A stretch of 64,000 bases of DNA. Origin: Mucilaginibacter aquaedulcis. GTDB lineage: Bacteria > Bacteroidota > Bacteroidia > Sphingobacteriales > Sphingobacteriaceae. The notes below the pieces were generated by a model. It was not told the origin of the DNA. It ran no database searches and saw nothing but the letters and a program-made list of their open reading frames with translations. The position numbers were made by a program, and so were the translations under genes. Below, one piece after another: positions 15,945 through 24,403 of this stretch (positions within the stretch are counted from its first letter, which is position 1; every line of letters begins with the position of its first letter). The DNA lies in NCBI RefSeq assembly GCF_030409325.1, contig NZ_JAUFPR010000008.1:186001-250000 (forward strand), in the 5' to 3' direction.

Positions 15945-16364
15945 ATGCCTTTTGTACGAATAAGTTTACTAAAAACATTGTCCGCAAGTGATAAAGATAA
16001 GATATCAAAAGCGGTGCATCAGTCATTAATGGCCGAGTTTAATGTACCTGCCGATGATTACTTTCACGTTATTGAGGAGCTGGATGCCGGGCAGTTATAT
16101 TACCCCAAAAACTATTTAGGCATCGCGCATTCAGGCAATATGGTATACGTACAAATAACTGCCGGCTCGGGCCGCAGCTATGAGCAAAAGGAAAGGCTGT
16201 ATGCTGCCATCGCCGGTAAAATAGCTGCCGAAACCCCGGTTTTAATTAATGATGTGATCATTATACTGGTTGAAAATGGCGGCAAAGAAAATTGGTCGTT
16301 CGGGGAAGGTAAAATTCAGAACCTGAGCCATATAAAAACAGATAAGCAGGCATCGGGCCAGTAA
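15945..16364 (+). CDS. Tautomerase family protein (MSAD/4-OT superfamily)
   Basis: The reading frame begins Met-Pro-Phe-Val-Arg, so the N-terminal Pro exposed after Met removal, the catalytic base of the tautomerase superfamily, is present. At 139 residues it is about twice the length of 4-oxalocrotonate tautomerase, as in malonate semialdehyde decarboxylase and cis-CaaD, in which two beta-alpha-beta units are fused. The second unit starts near residue 66 (NMVYVQITAGSGRS). Arg and His pocket residues are plausible, but I cannot place them. It should catalyse keto-enol chemistry on a small acid. Confidence 0.82.
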   Translation: MPFVRISLLKTLSASDKDKISKAVHQSLMAEFNVPADDYFHVIEELDAGQLYYPKNYLGIAHSGNMVYVQITAGSGRSYEQKERLYAAIAGKIAAETPVLINDVIIILVENGGKENWSFGEGKIQNLSHIKTDKQASGQ

Positions 16365-16595
16365 CAGCGCTTATTGCAATATTTTATTTTGCCGGTTTTA
16401 TCCAATTATCATTAGCTCAGACCTGATAGTTTTGGAGCAGAACACGGTGCTATGTTTAGGCTCAAAATATTTTTTAATGAATAAAGAATAACAACGGCTT
16501 AACCACAAACTATTAACAACTTTTACGGATCAGCTAATGACAATGATAGCAGCAATCGGGTTTTAGCTGGTTTAAGCTCTTTTTATATTACATCT

Positions 16596-17084
16596 ATGAA
16601 AAATCATCATTATCAAACAAAAGTAACCTGGACCGGCAACACAGGAGAAGGGACAAAGGACTACAAAGCATATGAACGGTGCCACGATATTAATATTGAT
16701 GGCAAACACCCTATTTTGGGCTCATCTGATCCAAGTTTTCGCGGCGATAAATCAAAATACTGCCCCGAAGATCTGCTGGTGGCTTCCGTTTCATCATGTC
16801 ATATGTTGTGGTACCTGCACCTTTGCACCACGGCAGGTATTGTGGTAACAGCCTACGAAGATCAGGCTGAAGGCGTAATGATGGAGAACACCAACGGAAG
16901 CGGATGCTTTACCCTCATCCTGCTACGGCCGGTTATTACCCTTACAGACGAGAGCATGATTGATAAGGCCAATGAACTGCACAAAGAAGCCAACAAAGTG
17001 TGCTTTATTGCCAACTCATGCAATTTCCCCATCCTTCATGAACCACTATACAAAATAGCTGCCGCCGGAAACGTAGAGGCCTAA
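16596..17084 (+). CDS. OsmC family peroxiredoxin-like protein
   Basis: The 162-residue protein carries the OsmC layout: WTGNTGEGTKDYKAYERCH at the start, CPEDLLVASVSSCHMLWYLH with the first redox cysteine near residue 69, and KVCFIANSCNFPI with the second near residue 143. In OsmC/Ohr proteins this cysteine pair reduces organic hydroperoxides using dihydrolipoyl or thiol partners. The additional Cys in LHLC and VCF make the exact pair uncertain. It is cytoplasmic, monocistronic and followed by a strong hairpin. Confidence 0.88.
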   Translation: MKNHHYQTKVTWTGNTGEGTKDYKAYERCHDINIDGKHPILGSSDPSFRGDKSKYCPEDLLVASVSSCHMLWYLHLCTTAGIVVTAYEDQAEGVMMENTNGSGCFTLILLRPVITLTDESMIDKANELHKEANKVCFIANSCNFPILHEPLYKIAAAGNVEA

Positions 17085-17098
17085 CTCTCCGCAGAAAA

Positions 17099-17125
17099 AG
17101 AGCGGGGCATTTAATGCCCCGCTCT
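17099..17125 (-). terminator. Strong hairpin between convergent genes
   Basis: AGAGCGGGGCAT and ATGCCCCGCTCT form a perfect 12-bp stem with a 3-nt loop. The U-tract (TTTTTC) follows only on the minus strand, so it should stop leftward transcription from the flavin reductase gene. It lies 15 bp after the OsmC stop and may serve both. Confidence 0.65.
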
Positions 17126-17170
17126 GCATATAGCTTTCATTTGGTTAGGCTTATCCTAAAAGCAATATTT

Positions 17171-17350
17171 ACCTGTCATTGCGAGAAGGAACGACGAAGC
17201 AATCGCGAATTTGCCTGAACCACGATTAAACAGATTTATTGATTGCCAGGATTTTACTTTAGTTTTAATAAAATCCGGGCAATCCATTAATCCCCAAAAT
17301 CGTGGTTCAGACAAATTCGCGATTGCCACGCTGCGCTCGCAATGACAGGT
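17171..17350. repeat. 180-bp near-complete palindrome (TGTCATTGCGAG family, copy 1)
   Basis: The ends ACCTGTCATTGCGAG and CTCGCAATGACAGGT are perfect 15-bp inverted repeats. Inside them, AATCGCGAATTTG/CAAATTCGCGATT, CTGAACCACGATT/AATCGTGGTTCAG and AGGATTTTA/TAAAATCC are also paired, so almost the whole element folds on itself. It starts 86 bp after the OsmC stop and ends 14 bp before the stop of the flavin reductase gene. A second copy is at 33109-33280. Confidence 0.8.
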
Positions 17351-17364
17351 AAAATTAAAATGCG

Positions 17365-18057
17365 TTATTGCATTACCTCCTCCTTAACCCGTCTCATATT
17401 CCTTGCCACATCCATATCCGGACTTTTGTATTGATGCTCCGGGATGCTGGCCAGCGCCGAACTATGTACCTGCGGACCTAAGCCGTAAAACTGCTGGAAG
17501 CTCATGATGAGTGGTCGCCATTTGTTTGGATCAACCCGGTTTGGGTCGCCGTTCATGATGATGGAATCCTCCAGGTATACCTGAACAATTTTTAGTTCGA
17601 GGGTAATGATTCGTCCGCGTTGCAATTCGTTATCCTCACCAATAGGGTGTATCCCGGCTACATGAGCTTCCAACTGTACAGGACATTCCATGGCTCGTGG
17701 TGCCAACACCTTTCGCGAGGGAACAGGGGTAAAGCCCGATACTCCAAACTTATCCGGCTCATAATAATACCCTCGATTTTGCTTTGCTGCCGGCACCGGG
17801 TTCACCCCCGTTTTGAGGGCCAGCCGGTTTACCGCCTCCACCTCATTAACTGACGGCAGGTTTAATACACACTGCCCGGTGCGCTGCAGGTTTTGCGCTG
17901 TTTTGGATGTGGTGGCAATGCCGATAATACAACGCCAGCCCAACCAAAAGGCTGATGATATAGGAGCCAGGTTATAAGAGCCATCTTCATTAACGGTACT
18001 GATGAGCACTACCGGAGTGCCGAAATATAGAATGTTAGGTTCACTGATCTGATGCAT
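17365..18057 (-). CDS. Flavin reductase family protein
   Basis: The 230-residue protein has the FMN-binding split-barrel of the flavin reductase (FlaRed) family. PVVLISTVNEDGSYNLAPISSAFWLGW near residues 16-42 is the FMN phosphate and isoalloxazine segment, followed by CIIGIATTSKTAQNLQRTGQCVLNLPS. Members reduce flavin with NAD(P)H for a monooxygenase or act as flavoproteins directly. The partner is not adjacent. The C-terminal 70 residues (RVDPNKWRPLIMSFQQFYGL) extend the fold, as in the longer members. The start codon is the ATG complementary to 18055-18057. Confidence 0.82.
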   Translation of the reverse strand: MHQISEPNILYFGTPVVLISTVNEDGSYNLAPISSAFWLGWRCIIGIATTSKTAQNLQRTGQCVLNLPSVNEVEAVNRLALKTGVNPVPAAKQNRGYYYEPDKFGVSGFTPVPSRKVLAPRAMECPVQLEAHVAGIHPIGEDNELQRGRIITLELKIVQVYLEDSIIMNGDPNRVDPNKWRPLIMSFQQFYGLGPQVHSSALASIPEHQYKSPDMDVARNMRRVKEEVMQ

Positions 18058-18089
18058 ATGAGTATGATTTTACTATGCTGTTTGTATAC

Positions 18090-18645
18090 TCAAAATTGCT
18101 TGATTGCACAGCCTTTTAAAACCCGGAACTTGCTGAGTTGTGGAACAGTAGAGCGAATATGTACGGTGGAGATTTGCTGGGCGAGGTCCCGCTCTTGGCC
18201 GCGGGAGGGCCAGTCACTTTTTTCGCACTGTTATTTGTCTTTTTAAGGTACTCAAGAGGGCTTCGCCGTTTGTCGCCACAAAAGTAACCAAAAAGGCTTT
18301 CAGCAGAGAGGCTTCTTTGCAGCACAAGGCCTTTACCCTGCAAAGCAGTCAGAACCACGGGCTGCTAAACCTTACCTCCACTTCGTTCGCTCAATGCCAT
18401 TGCTTCGGCAAGGTTCGCTAATGCCCCTCCCAGCACATAGGCCAACATGTTCTATCTGCTTTTCGCCCGAAGCTGATCTGCTGAATGTTTGAACCAGGAT
18501 TTTTGGAATTTAAAATATAGCTGATAGAGCTCTCTCTAACTTGTCATCCTGAGGAACGAAGGATCTAATAGCAAACTTTGCATTACCTAAAAAAATAACA
18601 GTACGAAAAAACTAATTGGCCCTCCCGCGGCCAAGAGCGTGACTT
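18090..18645. other. Gene-free mosaic region with a long-range inverted repeat
   Basis: Between 18058 and 18860 I find no gene with coding character. A 23-bp inverted repeat with identical arms (18190-18212 and 18617-18639, core TTGGCCGCGGGAGGGCC) bounds about 405 bp. Between the arms are AAAAGTAACCAAAAAGGC at about 18281, the phrase CACTTCGTTCGCTCAATGC near 18378, and TGTCATCCTGAGGAACGAAGG near 18541, a relative of the other TGTCAT palindromes. It looks like a pile-up of several intergenic repeat families, or the remains of a small mobile element. An 80-codon open frame here has low-complexity repeat character and is not called. Confidence 0.5.
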
Positions 18646-18860
18646 CGCAATGCACCCTTTCAAAACCTGCTAAAAAAGTGTTAAAATCATAAAATTTCGC
18701 TTGATTTTAGTCCAAAACACTTCAAAAGTGATGCTTTTTTAGCGATTTTTATGTTAAAAAACAGCTGATTGAAGAACCATTCAAAGATTTTTGCATAACT
18801 TAAAGTAATAATGTCTTGGATTTAAATCAGTGCTTAATTAAATCTTTTTTAACAATTTAT

Positions 18861-19292
18861 ATGAACATACAAGAACAAATTGAAACCTATATTGCAAGCC
18901 AACCCGAACCAAAACGGAGTGACATGGAAAAGCTGCACCATATGATACTGGAAACCCTGCCGGAAGCAAAATTATGGTTTCTGGATGGCAAAAACAGTGA
19001 AAATAAAACTGTTTCAAACCCCAATATCGGATACGGTTCATACCTGATGAAGTATGCTAACGGAACAACAAGAGAGTTTTATCAAATTGGGATGAGCGCA
19101 AATACAGGCGTAATATCTGTGTATGTGCTTGGTATTGAGGATAAAGCGTATTTAGTCTACACTTACGGGAAGGAAATAGGCAAGGCAAGTGTGAGCGGCT
19201 ATTGCATTAAATTCAAAAATTTGAGAGATATAAATACCGGCGTACTTAAAACCGCAATACAAGATGGTGTTGCGATTTCAAGTAGTAACTAA
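18861..19292 (+). CDS. DUF1801 domain protein
   Basis: I start at the ATG at 18861, giving 143 residues; a TTG start 45 bp upstream is less likely. The family pattern is visible: an N-terminal helix pair (IETYIASQPEPKRSDMEKLHHMILETLPEAKLWF), a beta-rich centre (GYGSYLMKYANGTTREFYQIGM) and a KFKNLRDINTGVLKTAI ending. DUF1801/YdhG-like proteins are small cytoplasmic proteins of unknown activity. The gene stands next to the repeat region and converges with the ferredoxin operon. Confidence 0.72.
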   Translation: MNIQEQIETYIASQPEPKRSDMEKLHHMILETLPEAKLWFLDGKNSENKTVSNPNIGYGSYLMKYANGTTREFYQIGMSANTGVISVYVLGIEDKAYLVYTYGKEIGKASVSGYCIKFKNLRDINTGVLKTAIQDGVAISSSN

Positions 19293-19306
19293 TTTTTTAT
19301 CAGGCT

Positions 19307-19615
19307 TTAAAGTAACCGAAATACCATGCCATCCATATCCTCACTAATGTGAATCTGGCAGGCCAGGCGACTGTCGGGTCCGGCGTTGGGCAAGGTATCG
19401 AGCATATCGAGTTCGGTATCTGTGGCAGTGAAAAAGTGTTCTGGCCCCTCCAATACCTGAACATGGCAGGTGGCGCATAGTGCCATACCTCCGCAGGTTG
19501 CAAGTACTTCATATTCAGAAGCCTTTAAAACTTCCATGAGGCTAAGGCTGATGCCTTCGGGGATTTCAACCGGGGCGCGGTGGCCTTCACGGTCTTCAAT
19601 AGTTAAGTTGATCAT
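19307..19615 (-). CDS. 2Fe-2S ferredoxin (adrenodoxin/putidaredoxin type)
   Basis: The 102-residue protein has the cluster-binding pattern C-x5-C-x2-C in ATCGGMALCATCH (about residues 40-49) and the distant fourth Cys in RLACQI (about residue 86). This is the spacing of vertebrate- and ISC-type [2Fe-2S] ferredoxins. It should pass electrons from the reductase encoded directly upstream in the same transcript (2-bp gap) to an oxygenase or biosynthetic enzyme not present here. Confidence 0.92.
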   Translation of the reverse strand: MINLTIEDREGHRAPVEIPEGISLSLMEVLKASEYEVLATCGGMALCATCHVQVLEGPEHFFTATDTELDMLDTLPNAGPDSRLACQIHISEDMDGMVFRLL

Positions 19616-19617
19616 TG

Positions 19618-20628
19618 TTAAAACTCGGTAACGCCGTAAACAGTAGTGTATTTAAAACTCAGCTTTTGTTCGGGATAAACGTATTTAAAGGCGCTCTGGG
19701 CCATCAGCGCGGCCTCATGAAAACCGCAGAGTATCAGCTTTAATTTACCTGGGTAGGTGTTAATATCACCAATGGCATAAATACGCTCCACGTTGGTGCT
19801 GTAATCGCGGGTGTTCACTACAATGGCCGAAAAATCAATGTTGAGTCCCCAGTTGGCAATTGGTCCGAGTTTTGGGCTCAGACCAAACAAGGGTATCAGA
19901 TGATCGGCTGCAATGTGGCTTACATTGTTATTACGATCAAGCAGGGTAACTTCCTGTAAATGACCATCGCCGGTTAAGGCTACCACGTTTGATTTAAGCA
20001 CAAGATCAATTTTGCCCTCCTTCGCCAGCTCAAAAACCTTCTCGGCCGAATCGGGTACGCCCCTAAAGGTATCACCCCGGTGAACCAAGGTAACACGCTC
20101 GGCCACATTGGCTAAAAATATGGCCCAATCCAATGCCGAATCACCGCCTCCGGCCAGTACTACTTTACGGTCGCGAAACATTTCCGGATTTTTCACCATG
20201 TAGGCAACACCCTTACCCTCAAACTCCAGCAAACGGTCAATTTCGGGCTTGCGAGGCTCAAAACAGCCCAGTCCGCCAGCTATAACCACCACCTGGCAGT
20301 GTACAGTGGTGCCATCATTGGTTTGGATGGTGTATGAATTATCGTCGTTCTTATTAAGCGTTTCTACACGTTCGCCCAGGCTAAAAGTAGGGTGAAAGGG
20401 AGCTATTTGCTCCATAAGCCGATCAACAAGCTGCTGTGCAGTAACTTCGGGATAACCAGGAATATCATAAATAGGCTTATGTGGATATATTTCAGAAAGC
20501 TGACCGCCAACCTGTGGCAATACATCAATCAGGTGGCAGCGCATTTTGAGTAATCCGGCTTCAAATACGGCAAATAAGCCAACCGGGCCTGCGCCTATAA
20601 TGCAAATATCGGTATTGATATGATCCAT
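19618..20628 (-). CDS. Ferredoxin--NADP+ reductase, thioredoxin-reductase-like type
   Basis: From the ATG complementary to 20626-20628 the protein has 336 residues; a TTG two codons earlier is possible. An FAD-binding GAGPVG near residue 11 and an NADP-binding GGGDSALDWA near residue 160 give the two-nucleotide layout of the TrxR fold. The CxxC redox pair of thioredoxin reductases is absent, as in the ferredoxin reductases of Chlorobium and Bacillus YumC. The C-terminus has the AIGDINTYPGK flavin segment and an FKYTTVYGVT tail. The gene lies 2 bp before the ferredoxin gene and 76 bp after the LysR gene on the same strand, so it is part of one electron-transfer unit. Confidence 0.9.
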   Translation of the reverse strand: MDHINTDICIIGAGPVGLFAVFEAGLLKMRCHLIDVLPQVGGQLSEIYPHKPIYDIPGYPEVTAQQLVDRLMEQIAPFHPTFSLGERVETLNKNDDNSYTIQTNDGTTVHCQVVVIAGGLGCFEPRKPEIDRLLEFEGKGVAYMVKNPEMFRDRKVVLAGGGDSALDWAIFLANVAERVTLVHRGDTFRGVPDSAEKVFELAKEGKIDLVLKSNVVALTGDGHLQEVTLLDRNNNVSHIAADHLIPLFGLSPKLGPIANWGLNIDFSAIVVNTRDYSTNVERIYAIGDINTYPGKLKLILCGFHEAALMAQSAFKYVYPEQKLSFKYTTVYGVTEF

Positions 20629-20704
20629 AAACAAATGCTTTTAATGTGCACTCAAATGTGGATAGAAGTAAGGCAGTTATCAAATCATATAAAGTAATGT
20701 AAGA

Positions 20705-21604
20705 TTACTTTAGGTTATGGTTTGTGAGGCAAAAACGCTTAAAAAGCTCTATTAATCTGCTGTTTTTTCCGTGTAATTGAATGAACTGAAAAGTGCGAAA
20801 AATCTCCATTCCCTTAACATCAATTATACTGAGCTCATTATATTTTAACTCGCTTAATACCGATTGAATTGAAAGAAAAGTGGCTGTATCTGAGTATAAT
20901 AGATATTGTTTTATAGCGATGCTACTCTCCAGCTGAATTTCAATGTTAAGATCTTTCGGCATGATCTGCACACTGGCCAGGGCATTGAAAATTACATCGA
21001 GTGTACCAGAACCGGCCTCGCGCAGCACCAAGGGGATATCCAACAACTGCTTTGGGGTGATTTCGGCCTTTTTGGATAACTTATTGTTTGCTCGGGTTAC
21101 CAGCACAATTTCGTCCTTAGCAAAGGGGGAATAAGCGAGTTGAGAGGAATGAGCAGCACCTTCTACGATAGCGATGTCAATCTTTTCATCAAGGATGAGT
21201 TGCGAGATGTAATCAGTATTGCCTTGTATAAAGTTGAAAGTGATTTCGGGATAGGTCTTTTTAAACAGGGCCAGTATTTTGGGTAAAATGGTTTGGGCCA
21301 CTGTAGTACTAGCGCCGATATGCAAAGTTCCGGCTTCTATATTATTGAGCTGGGCCAGTTCGGTTTCCAGATCAGTATAAATGTGGAAGATTTTCTCGGC
21401 GTACTGCAAAAGTATTTTACCCGCCGGGGTAAGTGCTATGTTGTTGCCGTTGCGTTTAAACAGTTGAGTATTTAGCTGTTGCTCGAGTTCTTTGATATGC
21501 TTGGTAACAGCGGGCTGGGTAATAAACAATTCACCGGCGGCTTTGGTAAAACTTAGCCTCAGTGCAACCGTATAAAAAACCTTTAACCTGAAATCGAAAA
21601 TCAT
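20705..21604 (-). CDS. LysR family transcriptional regulator
   Basis: The 299-residue protein has an N-terminal winged helix-turn-helix (about 4-62: FYTVALRLSFTKAAGELFITQPAVTKHIKELEQQL) and a periplasmic-binding-protein-like effector domain from about residue 90 (LHIGASTTVAQTILPKILALFKKTYPEI). This is the usual LysR length and layout. It reads into the ferredoxin reductase and ferredoxin genes and may control them. Most LysR regulators act on a divergent gene, here the small minus-strand reading frame region and the methyltransferase. The effector is unknown. Confidence 0.9.
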   Translation of the reverse strand: MIFDFRLKVFYTVALRLSFTKAAGELFITQPAVTKHIKELEQQLNTQLFKRNGNNIALTPAGKILLQYAEKIFHIYTDLETELAQLNNIEAGTLHIGASTTVAQTILPKILALFKKTYPEITFNFIQGNTDYISQLILDEKIDIAIVEGAAHSSQLAYSPFAKDEIVLVTRANNKLSKKAEITPKQLLDIPLVLREAGSGTLDVIFNALASVQIMPKDLNIEIQLESSIAIKQYLLYSDTATFLSIQSVLSELKYNELSIIDVKGMEIFRTFQFIQLHGKNSRLIELFKRFCLTNHNLK

Positions 21605-21661
21605 TGGGTTAAATTTAGGAGTTTTAACGGAGAATATAAGGCCCGGCTACCGTTGAGATTT

Positions 21662-21772
21662 TTATTCCCCGGAGGATTTGCCTGTGCCCTGTAACGGTAT
21701 GATGGTACTGGAAAGGATGACTAAGCACCCAACCAGAACTATTCTTGTTATGAGATAGATGATTGTTTCCAT
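21662..21772 (-). CDS. Possible 36-aa single-span membrane protein
   Basis: A short leftward frame runs from the ATG complementary to 21770-21772 to a TAA at 21662-21664. The product is one long hydrophobic stretch (about residues 4-27, including IIYLITRIVLVG and CLVILSST) followed by a hydrophilic GTGKSSGE tail. It lies 57 bp before the LysR start on the same strand. The composition is that of a small membrane protein, but 36 codons can occur by chance and no ribosome binding site is obvious. Confidence 0.3.
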   Translation of the reverse strand: METIIYLITRIVLVGCLVILSSTIIPLQGTGKSSGE

Positions 21773-21845
21773 GTTATTGAGATTTAATAAAGGCAGAAAT
21801 GTTACAACAGAAATCCTTAATTTTCGCCCCAAAAATCATTATAGT

Positions 21846-22457
21846 ATGCAAAACAACCTACAGCAAACCTTTGGCAATATTGATATTTACCTGTTTGATC
21901 AGTTATTGAAAGGGCGGTTTGATAATTGCAAAACCGTATTGGATGCAGGCTGCGGTGGCGGGCGAAATCTCGTTTACTTTCTGCAAAATGGCTATGAGGT
22001 ATTTGGGGTTGATCAAAATGTGGAGGCAGTGGAAGAGATCAGGCAATTATCAAACATGCTTTCACCTCAGAATGATTTGAACAATTTTAGGGTTGCGGAT
22101 GTGGAAAACATGCCTTTTGCGGATGATTTTTTCGATGTGGTGATTTGCAGCGCGGTGTTGCATTTTGCGCAAAATGAACAGCATTTTGATAGTATGGTGC
22201 ACTCCCTTTGGCGGGTATTAAAACCGGGCGGATATTTATTTACCCGGCTGGCATCAGACATCGGTATTGAGAAATTGGTACTTAGCATAGGGAATGGTCG
22301 TTACCTGCTGCCGGATGGTTCCGAACGTTTTTTGGTGAATGAACAAACCCTGCTCAGGTATACTAACCAGCTTAACGGGATACTGTACGAGCCGATAAAA
22401 ACCACTAATGTGCAAAACCTGCGCTGTATGACCACCTGGTGCCTGCAAAAACAGTAG
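21846..22457 (+). CDS. Class I SAM-dependent methyltransferase
   Basis: I start at the ATG at 21846, giving 203 residues. The in-frame ATG at 21759 would add 29 residues that look non-coding. Motif I is VLDAGCGGGRNLVYF near residue 40, the acidic residue after motif I is in VFGVDQN, and motif II/III reads FFDVVICSAVLHFAQN with LWRVLKPGGYLFTRL. This is a Methyltransf_11-type fold of typical length. It transfers methyl from SAM to an unidentified small molecule or protein. It converges with the PQQ-type lipoprotein gene, with only 3 bp between the stops. Confidence 0.88.
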   Translation: MQNNLQQTFGNIDIYLFDQLLKGRFDNCKTVLDAGCGGGRNLVYFLQNGYEVFGVDQNVEAVEEIRQLSNMLSPQNDLNNFRVADVENMPFADDFFDVVICSAVLHFAQNEQHFDSMVHSLWRVLKPGGYLFTRLASDIGIEKLVLSIGNGRYLLPDGSERFLVNEQTLLRYTNQLNGILYEPIKTTNVQNLRCMTTWCLQKQ

Positions 22458-22460
22458 TGT

Positions 22461-23780
22461 TTATTTGTTTGCCTGCACCCGCCATATTTTATTGGCAGAG
22501 TCATCAGCTACCAGCAGCGATCCATCTTTGGCAACGGCTACCCCAACCGGGCGGCCGTACACTTTGCCTTTGGCGCTATCGGCTATAAATCCGGTTAAAA
22601 AATCTTCCATTTTACCGGTTGGCTTACCATTTGCAAAAGGTACAAATGTTACTTTATAGCCCACCAGTTTTGAACTGTTCCACGAGCCGTGCTGCCCAAT
22701 AAAGGCGCCGTTTTTATAGTGTGCCGGAAAATTATCCCCGTTATAAAAAACAAGTCCTAATGAGGCGGTATGCGCGCCGAGGGCAAAATCGGGAACGATG
22801 CTTTTCTTAACCATTTCAAGGTTCTCGGCTTTGTGGTCTGGGTCTTCATGCTGGCCAAAGTAAGCCCATGGCCAGCCATAAAAGCCACCATCTTTTACAC
22901 TGGTCAAATAGTCAGGAACTAGGTTGTCGCCCAGGTTATCACGCTCATTAACCGCGGCATACAGCACTTCGGTACCTGGTTGAAAATCAATACCTGCCGG
23001 ATTGCGCAACCCGCTGGCATAAACACGTTCGCCGCTGCCATCAGGATTAATCTCGAGAATATCGGCACGGCGTTTTTCAACAGCCATGCCTTGTTCGGCC
23101 ACGTTGGTGCCCGAGCCCACAGATACATAAATTTTCGTGCCCGCTTTGTTGGCGCGCAGGTTGCGGGTCCAGTGGTTATTATAGCCACCTGCTGGTAACG
23201 ATAAAATTTTTACGCCCTTACCGCTCACGGTGGTATCACCCAGTTTATAAGGGTAACGCCACAGCCCATCGGTATTGGCTACATAAAACCAGTTGCCCAG
23301 GGTTAATATGCCGAATGGCTGATTCAATTGCGCTAAAAAAATGATCTTAGTATCGGGCTTGCCATCACCATTCGTGTCTTTAAACAGTAGGATCTTGTTG
23401 GCGCTTTTGCCCATGTTTTGCGATTTGCTTACACCAATAATATCGGCACCAATCTTTTTTAAACCCGTAACTTCGGTGTTGGCTTCCGCCACAAAAACAT
23501 CGCCGTTGGGGGCAACGTAAATATTACGGGGGTTAGCCAGGCTATCGGCATACAGGCTTACGGTAAAGCCTGTAGGAGCAGTAGGAGTTTTGTCTTTTGG
23601 CCAGCCAATTACCTCGCAAAAGTTTTTAACCGCCTTGGTAGCATAAGGGGCATCAAGCTTAACTTCCTGCTGGCTTTTATTTTCAACCGTATCAGCAGTA
23701 TTGTAATTGGTGGGTTTTTTATGCTGACAAGCGCTTACAGCCAGGCCAATGATAAGTATATGCAGCTTATTGATCTTCAT
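22461..23780 (-). CDS. PQQ-dependent sugar dehydrogenase-like (sorbosone dehydrogenase) lipoprotein
   Basis: The ATG complementary to 23778-23780 gives 439 residues beginning with a lipoprotein signal: INKLHILIIGLAVSAC, lipobox Cys at about 18. The mature part is a beta-propeller of the glucose/sorbosone dehydrogenase type, with repeated blade motifs such as GFTVSLYADSLANPRNIYVAPNGDVFVAE, NNHWTRNLRANKAGTKIYVSVG, ASGLRNPAGIDFQPG and GRPVGVAVAKDGSLLVADD. Family members oxidise sugars or alcohols with PQQ as cofactor, but many Bacteroidota homologues have no known activity and no PQQ synthesis genes are nearby. It is probably anchored in the periplasm or outer membrane. Confidence 0.85.
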   Translation of the reverse strand: MKINKLHILIIGLAVSACQHKKPTNYNTADTVENKSQQEVKLDAPYATKAVKNFCEVIGWPKDKTPTAPTGFTVSLYADSLANPRNIYVAPNGDVFVAEANTEVTGLKKIGADIIGVSKSQNMGKSANKILLFKDTNGDGKPDTKIIFLAQLNQPFGILTLGNWFYVANTDGLWRYPYKLGDTTVSGKGVKILSLPAGGYNNHWTRNLRANKAGTKIYVSVGSGTNVAEQGMAVEKRRADILEINPDGSGERVYASGLRNPAGIDFQPGTEVLYAAVNERDNLGDNLVPDYLTSVKDGGFYGWPWAYFGQHEDPDHKAENLEMVKKSIVPDFALGAHTASLGLVFYNGDNFPAHYKNGAFIGQHGSWNSSKLVGYKVTFVPFANGKPTGKMEDFLTGFIADSAKGKVYGRPVGVAVAKDGSLLVADDSANKIWRVQANK

Positions 23781-23881
23781 AATTACCAAACAGTTATTTT
23801 CTTAGTAATTAACTTTTTTACTTAGTTTTTGTTTGGTTAGCATGACGGAGGGAAAGCTTCGACCAATAAAATAGTTAAGCC

Positions 23882-24403
23882 TTAAAAGGCAATGAATTTA
23901 TCTATCTGCTCATTTGTGAACTTGATGGTATCGGCCTTAAATAGTTGTCCGTTCTCGTCAAGCTCTTTATGAATGGAGGCAATATGGATCTTTAACGACA
24001 TTACATTAAGGTGGATATAGTGGCACACACCTGTAAAATGATCAACGCCGCGAATGTTGCCATATTTTCCTGATGATAAACCCACGAGAGCGGCTTTTTT
24101 ATCATAAAAACTTTCGGGGAAACTGCAGGCGTCAATCAATACTTTCAGCACTCCGGGGTAGCTGCCGTTGTATTCGGGTATAATAAATAAAAACTTATCT
24201 GTTTGGGTGATAATATCCTGAATGGGTTGAAAATCAGCACTGCGCTTGCCATACAAATCGCTCTGAAGTAAATTGCAAGGCAGGTCGGTAAGCGATAGTA
24301 TGCCGGCCTCAGTCCCTTTTTCGCGAAGTTTTTGCTGATAGTACTGCGCCAGTTTATAGGTATGGCTTTCGGGCCGGTTTGTAGATGATATGATAGTGAT
24401 CAT
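23882..24403 (-). CDS. NADPH-dependent FMN reductase family protein
   Basis: The 173-residue flavodoxin-like protein opens with the FMN phosphate loop ISSTNRPESHTYKLAQYY. It has FLFIIPEYNGSYPGVLKVLIDACSF, with the PEYNGS flavin-binding turn of the NADPH-dependent FMN reductase family, and ALVGLSSGKYGNIRGVD. These enzymes reduce FMN, quinones or azo dyes with NADPH. The gene stands alone between the PQQ-type gene and the parAB control region. Confidence 0.87.
   Translation of the reverse strand: MITIISSTNRPESHTYKLAQYYQQKLREKGTEAGILSLTDLPCNLLQSDLYGKRSADFQPIQDIITQTDKFLFIIPEYNGSYPGVLKVLIDACSFPESFYDKKAALVGLSSGKYGNIRGVDHFTGVCHYIHLNVMSLKIHIASIHKELDENGQLFKADTIKFTNEQIDKFIAF

Noticed and set aside
18116..18358. 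80-codon minus-strand open frame
   Set aside because: It lies in the repeat pile-up, has the low-complexity content of translated repeats, and lacks a domain.
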